Under the pieces are notes generated by a model. That model searched no databases, had not been told where the DNA came from, and saw only the letters and a program-made list of their open reading frames with translations. From Sinomicrobium kalidii (lineage in GTDB: Bacteria > Bacteroidota > Bacteroidia > Flavobacteriales > Flavobacteriaceae), in assembly GCF_021183825.1 (NCBI RefSeq), contig NZ_CP089211.1, forward strand, positions 3,459,501-3,523,500: 64,000 nt of DNA. Reading direction: 5' to 3'. Position 1 is the first letter of the stretch; the number at the start of each line of letters is the position of its first letter. This document shows, piece by piece, positions 1-7,509 of the stretch. Position numbers and translations under genes: made by a program.

Positions 1-2
1 GA

Positions 3-479
3 ACATATCTGTTTATCGCCCTGGATTGGCTGTGGTTTTATTTCCGGGCCGATCAGTACGAAGGGTTGATGAAAGCCAAGTTACTGGCCGAAGGAATTAT
101 GGTGCATGCTACGGTTTTTATGCTTTTTCTGGCATACAAATTTTCCTTTTTCCCGTTTTTATCCTGTATCTACGGTCTTTTTATTTATGCATTTGTTCAC
201 AAATACGATGAAAATTATCATATACTGGTCACTTTCCTGTTGATAACCATAGACAGGGGGCGGCTCTTCTTTGTCAGGGATAAAAAGGAACAGGACGCAT
301 TGAGGATCAGGATTTACGGTAAATCACCTCTCATGCGTCCCGTGATGTTCTGCCTTTACGGGTTGGCCTATCTCCTGTGTGTTAAATATATCTTTCATTG
401 GCAGACACCACAGTCGATGGCAGTTTTTGGTGTAAGTTATTTCGGATTACTGGCTTGTGCTTCGGCAAGGGTGGCATAG
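3..479 (+). CDS. Membrane protein, 5' end outside window
   Basis: The reading frame is open from the first bases of the window to a TAG stop, so the gene starts upstream; the first internal start codons (near 66-69) are probably not the true start. The visible 158 residues are hydrophobic, with about four likely membrane segments separated by short basic loops. I do not recognise the family. It ends about 200 bp before the next gene, and that gap shows no clear promoter or terminator, so it may or may not belong to the operon that follows. Confidence 0.6.
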   Translation, partial: TYLFIALDWLWFYFRADQYEGLMKAKLLAEGIMVHATVFMLFLAYKFSFFPFLSCIYGLFIYAFVHKYDENYHILVTFLLITIDRGRLFFVRDKKEQDALRIRIYGKSPLMRPVMFCLYGLAYLLCVKYIFHWQTPQSMAVFGVSYFGLLACASARVA

Positions 480-682
480 GGTTTTATTGGGCACTGAAAG
501 ACACCAGGGGATCAATCTTAAAAGTTGTGGAGGACAGGCTCATACAGGTCGGAAAATTTATCAGGCTGCCCGCCATGGCAAAACCCGAATTTGTATTTTC
601 CTCGTTTTGGTACGGACAGGCAAAAAACAATCTTGGTATATTTTTATTAATTTTAAACACAAATAAAAATAACATAAAAACC

Positions 683-1393
683 ATGTCTGAAAACTACCCC
701 CCTGAATCCGGCACAAATGCGGAAATAGACAAGATCAGGTTGTCTATCGATTATTGGAACCAGATCCGGAGCACCGATGTTGCCCTTAGTTTCCTCACTT
801 CGGGATACGGATTTACCCTGGAGTATGAAGATTTTAAGAACTGGGAAGCCCAAAATCCGGAGAACCTGCACTGTTACCTCGGGATACGCGACCTGAACCT
901 GGAGTTTTACCTTGTGGACGACGTAACTGACCGTAAGCAGAATTACGTGATGGGTAAAACCCTGGTGCGAAAGGATTTTATAAGGAGCCTGACGACCGGT
1001 CCGTCAACCGCTTCCGATACTGTGGGAAATATGCCCGAACAGGAAGCGGATAAAAGGATCGTGAGCTGGATACTCTCTTCCAAAAGCTGGTTCGAAAGTC
1101 AGAAAAAACAGCGTAAAAAACCGGGACACGGCGAACTGCTGCGGTTGATAACACTGCCGTTTGCAGACCTGAAAAAACTGATGAATACAGGCGACCGGAC
1201 AGAATTGATCGCAATACTGGCCCTGAAAAACTTTCAAACTGCCGAGTATAACGGTTATAATGTAGAACTCATACTCACCAGGACGCAGATACTGACCGGA
1301 CAGGACCAATATACATTTTCCTACCAGGCATATGAAGACGTCTCACAGCCGCGTCCGCCTTTTAGTGTGGATGGAAGTTATAACCTGTTGTGA
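683..1393 (+). CDS. Hypothetical cytosolic protein, first gene of a signalling operon
   Basis: A 236-residue soluble protein with no signal peptide, membrane segment or motif I recognise. The frame is open further upstream (to 398), but that stretch overlaps the previous gene and reads as low-quality protein, so the ATG at 683 (MSENYPPESG) was chosen. The C-terminal half is rich in Lys and Gln. The stop lies only 9 bp before the next gene, so it is probably co-transcribed with the membrane protein, histidine kinase and response regulator downstream and may act in the same pathway. Function unknown. Confidence 0.6.
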   Translation: MSENYPPESGTNAEIDKIRLSIDYWNQIRSTDVALSFLTSGYGFTLEYEDFKNWEAQNPENLHCYLGIRDLNLEFYLVDDVTDRKQNYVMGKTLVRKDFIRSLTTGPSTASDTVGNMPEQEADKRIVSWILSSKSWFESQKKQRKKPGHGELLRLITLPFADLKKLMNTGDRTELIAILALKNFQTAEYNGYNVELILTRTQILTGQDQYTFSYQAYEDVSQPRPPFSVDGSYNLL

Positions 1394-1402
1394 TCGTAAT
1401 GG

Positions 1403-2032
1403 ATGGATGATACGCCGAGACTTGAAATAATCATGGATATGATTACGGGACTGGCAATGCTGGTCCTGTTTTCCGGAGTGTTATGGCATTTGTTCAAAAA
1501 GGGAAAACCGGTGTTTATAATATATCTGGCGGCCCTTTTCCTGATGGAGGTCTTGTCCTTTTTCGGAAAATCCAACCTTTATTTGTTTTCCATATCCTAT
1601 TTCATACATCATCTTTGCCTGAGCTGTTTCTTTCTTATTCTTGTCATGCGGCAGAAAACACGGGTTTTCTGGACGCTGAACCTGCTGCTTCTTGTTCCGA
1701 TGTTATCTCATATGGTCTTCAGGAAGGATGTGATTTCATATGAGTCGTATGACCGTCTTTGCTATAATCTCAGTATTCTCGGACAGGCGTTGTATGTGCT
1801 ATGGAAATTTTACGACCGGAAAATTGTCCTGAATCATGCCGGTTTGAGGGTGGTACTGGCGTCTCTGGCCTTTTTTGCCCTGGATTTCAGCCTGGCATTG
1901 TCTACCAATTACCTGTTGAACAAGCCCCTGTATATCGTTGGATGGGTCTGGGGCTTCCGGGCCCTGTGCCTGCTTGTATTTTACATTACCCTTATTACGT
2001 ACCCCTCATGGAAAACTGGTCAGAACACATAA
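1403..2032 (+). CDS. Multi-pass membrane protein, possible separate sensor subunit
   Basis: A 209-residue protein with about six predicted hydrophobic helices and short connecting loops, and no enzymatic motif. It sits 9 bp after the preceding gene and 5 bp before a histidine kinase that has only one N-terminal membrane helix and no obvious sensing domain. In many Bacteroidota kinases a 6-7 helix membrane module is fused to the kinase, so this gene could be the sensing half encoded separately. That role is inferred from position and topology only. A start at the internal ATG near 1433 is also possible. Confidence 0.6.
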   Translation: MDDTPRLEIIMDMITGLAMLVLFSGVLWHLFKKGKPVFIIYLAALFLMEVLSFFGKSNLYLFSISYFIHHLCLSCFFLILVMRQKTRVFWTLNLLLLVPMLSHMVFRKDVISYESYDRLCYNLSILGQALYVLWKFYDRKIVLNHAGLRVVLASLAFFALDFSLALSTNYLLNKPLYIVGWVWGFRALCLLVFYITLITYPSWKTGQNT

Positions 2033-2037
2033 TACCT

Positions 2038-2772
2038 ATGTCGTGGATCATCGGAACCCTGCTCCTGTTCGTAATACTTGTAGGATTTATAATTGCCATA
2101 ACCCGGAGTTACGTAAACCGTGTTCGCGATGAAGAGCGGCAAAAGGCAGCCATGCAACTGGCGCATAGCAACAGCCTGCTGAAACACAGCCTGGATATAC
2201 AGGAAAAAGAACGGACACGCATAGCTTCAGATTTGCACGATGAACTGATATCCAGGCTCTATAGGGTGAAACTGGTAAGCCATGACAAATCAGTGGATGC
2301 CTTGCTCCGTGAAAGTATCGATATGGCGAGAAGAATATCCCATGACCTGTCACCTCCCATGCTTTCGGAAAGCGATCTGGGCGATCTTTTGAAGACATTT
2401 TTATATCCTGTATATCGGAAGTACCATATGGATTTCTTTATTTCCCGGGAGGAAGGGCAGTATCTGTCTGGAGAGATCAAGTTAAATATATACCGTATAT
2501 TCCAGGAATTGATTACCAATATTCAAAAGCATTCCGGGGCTACCTCAATACAGGTAAGACTGAGGATATCCCGGCAGTATGTATTGCTGTCGGTTGGCGA
2601 TAACGGAACGGGAATGCCCGGCGATACATCGGGGGGGCTGGGGGTAAAGAATATAGATCTGCGGGCGAGGCAACTGAAAGCGTATTACGGTTTCCGGGAC
2701 AACCGGCCCGCAGGAACTAAATTTGTACTGTGTTATGAAAGGAAAGGGAACGATCAGCATAATGGTGGTTGA
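2038..2772 (+). CDS. Sensor histidine kinase, NarL/HisKA_3 type
   Basis: 244 residues. One membrane helix (about residues 3-22) is followed by a coiled-coil dimerisation segment with the phospho-accepting His67 in the motif SDLHDEL, then a HATPase_c domain with N161 (QELITNIQKH), the G1 box DNGTGM (188-193) and the G2 box GGLGV (199-203). This is the layout of LiaS/DegS/NarX-like kinases but with no periplasmic sensor. An ATG at 2008 would add ten residues and overlap the previous gene; 2038 was preferred because it starts just after that gene's stop. It overlaps the response regulator gene by 38 bp, indicating translational coupling. Confidence 0.85.
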   Translation: MSWIIGTLLLFVILVGFIIAITRSYVNRVRDEERQKAAMQLAHSNSLLKHSLDIQEKERTRIASDLHDELISRLYRVKLVSHDKSVDALLRESIDMARRISHDLSPPMLSESDLGDLLKTFLYPVYRKYHMDFFISREEGQYLSGEIKLNIYRIFQELITNIQKHSGATSIQVRLRISRQYVLLSVGDNGTGMPGDTSGGLGVKNIDLRARQLKAYYGFRDNRPAGTKFVLCYERKGNDQHNGG

Positions 2773-3412
2773 CGACGACAGACTCGTAGCTGACCTGCTT
2801 GGGGACTACCTTGGTGAAGTTCCCGGCTTTTCGGTTATTGGCGTGGCGTATAGCGGGAATTCCGTACGGGAAAAACTGGCATCCGGCCTTCATCCCGATG
2901 TGATTGTACTCGACCTGCGCATGAAAGACGGTAACGGGGAAGAAGTTATTAACGCCGTCATATCGGATTATCCGGAGATAAGAACAGTGGTGATATCGTC
3001 GTATTACCAGCCGGTATATCTGGGGTATATGTTCCGCCTCGGGGCCAACGCCTTTATTCCCAAGGGAATTGACAGGGAAGAACTGGTTGTTATCATCAGG
3101 AAAGTGGTGGAGCATAATCATTATTTCGATGATGAACAGATGGAAGTATTGCGCTGTCAAATGGCGTCGTCCCTGCCCAAACCACCTCGCGACCAGATGG
3201 ATGCCCTCACCAAAAGAGAGGTTGAGGTATTGAAACTGCTTTGTTATCAGCTTACGGCAAAGGAAATCGCCGAAAAGCTATACGTGAGTAAAAAAACGGT
3301 AGAGACCCACAAGGCCAATCTCTTACAGAAAACCGGGGCGAGGAACATTGCCGGGATCATTATCTATGCTGCCCAGAACGGTTTTATAAAGATCAACGAG
3401 ATCTACTTGTAA
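2735..3412 (+). CDS. Response regulator, NarL/FixJ family
   Basis: 225 residues. The N-terminal receiver domain has the acidic cluster VVDDD (11-15), phospho-acceptor Asp60 (VIVLDLRM) and the late conserved Lys in FIPKG. The C-terminal LuxR-type helix-turn-helix (LTKREVEVLKLL ... SKKTVETHKANLLQKTG) binds DNA. It should be phosphorylated by the kinase encoded immediately upstream. The start at 2735 (MKGKGTISIM) is preferred over 2723, which would add four residues. The last 10 bp overlap the end of the convergent lysozyme gene, leaving no room for a separate terminator. Confidence 0.9.
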   Translation: MKGKGTISIMVVDDDRLVADLLGDYLGEVPGFSVIGVAYSGNSVREKLASGLHPDVIVLDLRMKDGNGEEVINAVISDYPEIRTVVISSYYQPVYLGYMFRLGANAFIPKGIDREELVVIIRKVVEHNHYFDDEQMEVLRCQMASSLPKPPRDQMDALTKREVEVLKLLCYQLTAKEIAEKLYVSKKTVETHKANLLQKTGARNIAGIIIYAAQNGFIKINEIYL

Positions 3413-4800
3413 AGTTTTTCAGGGTTTCCGTAAAAAATATCGATATCGGTAGTATCAGAATCGATGGTGTAGTTCGGGGAGCGCTGCCAGATGAAAAACC
3501 CCTTGTCCTTCCAGGTATGGGGGATTTCCGGAGTGCTTTTCCCATTATAGTCGGCTATCCACAACGGGTAGCGCGCATACACGGAATCTTTGAGATAGCG
3601 ATTGGCAAAGGCGGTATTGGTATAGATCATAGGTTGCCGGCCGGTTTCACTTTCTATAACATCAAGGAACTGCAGCAGGGCGTTACGTAATGAATCGACG
3701 GTTATTTCCACACCCTTTTCCGATTCCACATCCACGATGGGCATAATGACCTTATGGCTGAAATCCCCTGCCGTTTCCAGAAAGTGCCGGGCCTGTACCA
3801 CCGGGTCTTCGCCTGTGCGGTAAAAATGATAGGCACCGCGTATTAAGCCGGTTTGCTCCAGGTGTTTCCAGTTAAACTTAAAATACGGATCCGTGTAATA
3901 CATGCCTTCGGTGGCTTTACAGATCACAAACGAAAGAGAATCCAGGTATGGAAGTTTCGTTACCACTTTTCCGTTAAACCTGGAAATGTCTATACCGTAG
4001 TGGACCTCTTTGTTTTTTAAAACCGTATCCGTCGTATGGACTGCCGGGGCGAGTTTCCCGATCGCTTTCAGAATACTATCCAGTTTATTCGTATGGGAGA
4101 TTTCCGGAATATCCGGGACCTGTGTTTTCTGCAGGTATGTTTTACGATCTTTCAGGTAAACGATAAAAATAAAGAACAACAGTACAAAAACAAGTCCGAG
4201 CAGCATTCCTCTCAATATATGGGCAGTGTTGTTTTTTTGCTTTTTAGCGGGCTTTTCGGATGTACTTTCATCCTTATGGACCAGTGTGGCAAACTTGTTT
4301 GACAGTATAAAATTTCCCGTAAGGTTTTCCAGGAGGGAATAGTAATAAGTGCTGTCGTACACTATTCCCTTGTACAGGGTTTTCCCGTCTGTATTCAGGA
4401 TTTCCCTGGGGGTTAGGGTATGCTCTCCCGCTTTGCCCAGTACGATCCTGTTGCCGTCTATTCGGGGGCGGATGTAGTAATCCTCATGAATAGCCGTGAT
4501 ATTGTCTTCATGAGACAGGGAAGAGACAGGATACAGGTAAAAATGATCCCTCAGGTATTGGATAAATGCCACCAGTTCCCAGAATTTTCGGATTTCCACA
4601 TCTTTCAGCTCCTCGTTATCATATATCGTTTTACGGAGATAGAAAACCCCGTATTTACCCTTGTTCTGAAAAATAAAAGCCCTGCCGGTTTCCCGGGTAA
4701 AATACATCTCCCTGAGAACTTCCTCCAGGTTTAGGTGGCTTTTTCCCTTGTCGGAAAGCGCGTGCAGAAAGGCTTTATGTTCATCGTTATGGATAGTCAT
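3403..4800 (-). CDS. Membrane-anchored GH25 lysozyme (muramidase)
   Basis: 465 residues in three parts: an N-terminal domain of about 185 residues I do not recognise (no signal peptide, so probably cytoplasmic), a single membrane helix at about 196-216, and a C-terminal glycoside hydrolase family 25 domain from 267. GH25 hallmarks visible are YGIDIS (Asp271), KATEG, GAYHFYR and the catalytic PIVDVES (Asp357, Glu359). GH25 enzymes cleave the beta-1,4 bond between N-acetylmuramate and N-acetylglucosamine. With this topology the hydrolase faces the periplasm and the N domain could sense or regulate from inside. A strong terminator lies between this gene and the 139-aa gene upstream, so it is probably expressed separately. 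Confidence 0.85.
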   Translation of the reverse strand: MTIHNDEHKAFLHALSDKGKSHLNLEEVLREMYFTRETGRAFIFQNKGKYGVFYLRKTIYDNEELKDVEIRKFWELVAFIQYLRDHFYLYPVSSLSHEDNITAIHEDYYIRPRIDGNRIVLGKAGEHTLTPREILNTDGKTLYKGIVYDSTYYYSLLENLTGNFILSNKFATLVHKDESTSEKPAKKQKNNTAHILRGMLLGLVFVLLFFIFIVYLKDRKTYLQKTQVPDIPEISHTNKLDSILKAIGKLAPAVHTTDTVLKNKEVHYGIDISRFNGKVVTKLPYLDSLSFVICKATEGMYYTDPYFKFNWKHLEQTGLIRGAYHFYRTGEDPVVQARHFLETAGDFSHKVIMPIVDVESEKGVEITVDSLRNALLQFLDVIESETGRQPMIYTNTAFANRYLKDSVYARYPLWIADYNGKSTPEIPHTWKDKGFFIWQRSPNYTIDSDTTDIDIFYGNPEKLYK

Positions 4801-4825
4801 TTCCGGGATAGTTAGGTGTTAAGGC

Positions 4826-4862
4826 TTTAAAAAAACGGCGGCAGGATACCCCGCCGCCGTTT
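4826..4862 (-). terminator. Rho-independent terminator after the 139-aa gene
   Basis: A perfect 10-bp GC-rich stem (4833-4842 with 4853-4862, AAACGGCGGC) with a 10-nt loop is followed, in the minus direction, by a run of seven T. It starts 5 bp after the stop of the 139-aa gene and ends transcription of the three-gene unit before the GH25 gene. Confidence 0.85.
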
Positions 4863-4866
4863 CAGA

Positions 4867-5286
4867 TTACTTGAATCTGAGTTTTCCTTCGGGAAGGTAG
4901 GAAGGGTCGGGACGGTAGGCCCGCAAGTCGTGGTTCAGGGAACCTTTCTCAAACTGGCCGGCGTGGGCATTGAAAATGGCTTCTTCACGCTTTACGGCCT
5001 CTCTGAAACCCAGGTTTTCCTGTGGTTTGTAGAGGGATTTGAAACCTGTTAGTTCTTCCTCCAGAAGGGTCACGTTATCCTTGTCGCATTGCTGGTTAAC
5101 GGCATACAGGTGCTGCATGTAAAGTTGGGTGGGCCGGTCTTCGGCTTCCAAGTTTCCGAGATAGTCGTTCAGTGCCTTCCGGTTGGTGTCCCTGAACACA
5201 TAGGTTTGTGAGAAACTCGGGTGCGACATGAAAAAGGATTTGGTAATGTAGAACATGGTTTTCAGTTTTTCGAATTCTTCATTCAT
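4867..5286 (-). CDS. Hypothetical protein (139 aa), third gene of unknown operon
   Basis: A soluble, mixed-charge protein of 139 residues with no signal peptide, membrane segment or motif that I recognise. It is rich in Glu, Lys, Phe and Tyr and is predicted mainly helical. It lies 62 bp after the 109-aa gene on the same strand and directly before a strong terminator, so it is the last gene of the 504/109/139-aa unit. A weak hairpin (AATGCC/GGCATT, about 5319-5342) in the preceding gap could reduce read-through. Function unknown. Confidence 0.6.
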   Translation of the reverse strand: MNEEFEKLKTMFYITKSFFMSHPSFSQTYVFRDTNRKALNDYLGNLEAEDRPTQLYMQHLYAVNQQCDKDNVTLLEEELTGFKSLYKPQENLGFREAVKREEAIFNAHAGQFEKGSLNHDLRAYRPDPSYLPEGKLRFK

Positions 5287-5348
5287 GATTTTATAATTTA
5301 ATGGTTATACAATAAATAAATGCCTGCAAATGTGTGGGCATTGCTGCG

Positions 5349-5678
5349 TTATTTCGGTTTTTTGTCCGGAAACCTGGAGATGGCCGTGGCCAGGGTATCC
5401 CGATTGTTATCTGTAACCGCTACAAAGGGGTTTCGACTGGTATGTTTCACCGCACCGTCATAATATTCCTGGGCCACTCCCCCGGTGCCGGTATTCCCTA
5501 TGCTGTAGTCTGCTTTGTCCCGCACCAGGTTTCGCCCGATATTATTCGGATTGCTATGATCCTGTGTTATACGCCCGAACCGGGTACCGTTCTGGAAATA
5601 AACGGTAGGGTTGTCGTTCAGGTCTCCCGTATAACCGGTAATGTTCGTTTTGGTATAAAAACTGTCTTCGTATCCCAT
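5349..5678 (-). CDS. Hypothetical protein (109 aa), second gene of unknown operon
   Basis: A 109-residue polar protein rich in Asn, Asp, Gly and Thr (for example NITGYTGDLNDNP and IGNTGTGG). No signal peptide, no membrane segment and no cysteine. The composition, with many turn-formers and aromatic residues, suggests a small beta-rich fold, but I do not recognise the family. It lies 54 bp after the 504-aa gene and 62 bp before the 139-aa gene, all on the minus strand, so the three probably work together. Function unknown. Confidence 0.55.
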   Translation of the reverse strand: MGYEDSFYTKTNITGYTGDLNDNPTVYFQNGTRFGRITQDHSNPNNIGRNLVRDKADYSIGNTGTGGVAQEYYDGAVKHTSRNPFVAVTDNNRDTLATAISRFPDKKPK

Positions 5679-5732
5679 GATAATAAATTTTAAAGGTTAA
5701 TAATCAGATGTTAAAAAAGGATGTGTTTCGAA

Positions 5733-7247
5733 CTATTCGTCACCTCCGCTGCCTTCGTTGCTGTCGCCTCCGCTGCTGCTTCCGCCGGAACCTGAAGAAC
5801 CGCTGTCGTCAGCGCTTCCTGCCTTGTTGTATTTGTTCGGATAGTATTTGGCGAGCCAGGCACGGGCTATCATAGACTGTGTAACGGGCTTCAGGTAATA
5901 GTTAATAGGAACACCTACATTGTCCCCGCCCGAAACACAACGGTCCACATAATCTTCCAGGGCGGTCATCATGGAATTGGTGTCAATGATCTGGTTCTTG
6001 GCATCATCAATCTGGGCCAGGCCGCTGAGCGTGGAAGAGATGGTTGCGTTTTTCAGGGAAATCATCTGTTGTCCCGTACGTGCCGCTGTGGCCGATTCGC
6101 CTATGGTATTGTTTTCACTGGCCGTGGCCCCCTGGAGGGTAGCCAGGCTTTCCATGGTCTTGGCGGGATCGAAGTCCGAAAACCCCTGAACTGCGATATC
6201 CACCTGGTTCGATTTAATGGACGGTATGATCCCCATGGTGATGAGTGAACAATGTGAAGTCACATTTTGTGTGCTCAACAGATTCTTGGCACTGTCTGAA
6301 AAGGAAGAACTCACACCGAATCCCCCGGTTTCGGAGGCAAACCAGCTTCCGATCTCAAAAGTTTCCTGTAAAGAAGCGGCAATAGACTCCATGCGCTGGC
6401 TCGATTTGGTTTCCGAAGTATTCAATACGTGTACCATGCCGATGAACGACGAACCGTAAGTAGCTCCCGAAAGCAGGTTAAATGATTTCTCCTGTTTGGT
6501 TTCCGACTGTGCCTCGATCTTGGTAATGGAAGCAGGGTCGTTGGTCTTTATCATGGAATCCGGGAATAATTTGTTCCAGGCCCTTACGGCCTTGTCCGGG
6601 TCTATGATAAAGGGGGCAAAAACCTGTGCATTTTTATGTGTACAGGTAATACTTACTACCAGGGTTCCCGCAATGCTGTGCCGGGAATGCTGGCTGTTCA
6701 TCTGGGCCTGGGCCGACCCCTTGGCTTCGGTAGATTGGCCTTCGCCGAAAATGCTTAACGATTCACTGACAAAAGAAGCTACCGTTGAAGCATGGCTGCT
6801 GGAACTCTGGCTGTTTTTGTCGAAAGAAAAATACTGGCAATTCATTTGTAAAGAGTCCGATGAAAGTGCCATTTTTTTCAACTGGCTGCGATTGTAATCG
6901 ATCGGGCTCTCTACATCATCGTGTACCGTACTGATCTTGCTTTTCAGGGGTTGAATGGCTTTTTCGGCCTGGAGTTTTGCTTTTCCGAAATCAACAGCGG
7001 CTTTCTGGATCTGTTTTCCTACGTCTTCAGACTCCTTGATGAGATCGGAAGTCTCGATGCCCATGTCTATCATTTCCTGTATGGTCATGTCAATGCTCCG
7101 CTTCAGGGAGATGAGAGAGTTCAGGTTGGTCTCCGCCGCGTCGGCGGGCGCTTGCAAACCGGAAATCTTAACGAGATTGTCCAGTTTGTCTTTTGAAACG
7201 ATATTCCCCAGAACCAGGGAAGGATCGTATGGAATGCTGGATGGCAT
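5733..7247 (-). CDS. Large Ser/Ala-rich protein (504 aa), first gene of unknown operon
   Basis: 504 residues with no signal peptide or hydrophobic membrane helix. An N-terminal region (about 1-110) is helical; the central part is very rich in Ser, Ala, Gln and Met with repeated short Ser clusters; the C-terminus (about 478-504) is a Gly/Ser/Asp/Glu tail, probably disordered. It has only a few cysteines and no enzymatic motif I can name. The opening segment (IPYDPSLVLGNIV) and segments such as ATYGSSFIGMVHVLN resemble, from memory, uncharacterised proteins of filamentous fungi; this was not checked. It leads a three-gene unit. Function unknown. Confidence 0.65.
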   Translation of the reverse strand: MPSSIPYDPSLVLGNIVSKDKLDNLVKISGLQAPADAAETNLNSLISLKRSIDMTIQEMIDMGIETSDLIKESEDVGKQIQKAAVDFGKAKLQAEKAIQPLKSKISTVHDDVESPIDYNRSQLKKMALSSDSLQMNCQYFSFDKNSQSSSSHASTVASFVSESLSIFGEGQSTEAKGSAQAQMNSQHSRHSIAGTLVVSITCTHKNAQVFAPFIIDPDKAVRAWNKLFPDSMIKTNDPASITKIEAQSETKQEKSFNLLSGATYGSSFIGMVHVLNTSETKSSQRMESIAASLQETFEIGSWFASETGGFGVSSSFSDSAKNLLSTQNVTSHCSLITMGIIPSIKSNQVDIAVQGFSDFDPAKTMESLATLQGATASENNTIGESATAARTGQQMISLKNATISSTLSGLAQIDDAKNQIIDTNSMMTALEDYVDRCVSGGDNVGVPINYYLKPVTQSMIARAWLAKYYPNKYNKAGSADDSGSSGSGGSSSGGDSNEGSGGDE

Positions 7248-7325
7248 AATAAAGAGGTTTTCATGGTTCCTACTCGTTTAAGGCTTTTCGGATTCCGCCT
7301 TCTTTAGTTGGGCGCGTAGCTACTG

Positions 7326-7391
7326 ACCGGTAATTATGGTTCTTCAAAGATCCCGGGTTTTTTTTGCTTTTTTTTCAGTACAATTACCGGT
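7326..7391. repeat. Inverted repeat between divergent genes
   Basis: A perfect 10-bp inverted repeat (ACCGGTAATT at 7326-7335, AATTACCGGT at 7382-7391) encloses a T-rich 46-bp stretch with two runs of eight T. It lies in the 262-bp gap between the divergent 504-aa and phosphatase genes, so it could be a paired operator or a structured leader. A second small hairpin with a T-run (AGCAT/ATGCT, 7420-7439) follows and looks like a weak terminator on the plus strand. No TAnnTTTG promoter was found in the gap. Confidence 0.4.
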
Positions 7392-7509
7392 TTTGAAAAA
7401 ATCAGTACTTTTCCCTAATAGCATCCGGAATGCTTTTTTGTATAACTTAACACAGGGATAACAGGCGGATAAAGTTTCCGGTGTACATTCGCTTCCCGTA
7501 AAAATTTTT

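Noticed and set aside
398..682. N-terminal extension of the 236-aa protein frame
   Set aside because: It overlaps the previous gene, has no homologous look, and a better ATG exists at 683.
3403..7247. Four-gene operon including the GH25 lysozyme
   Set aside because: A perfect 10-bp hairpin with T-run lies between the 139-aa gene and the lysozyme gene, so the lysozyme is treated as a separate unit.
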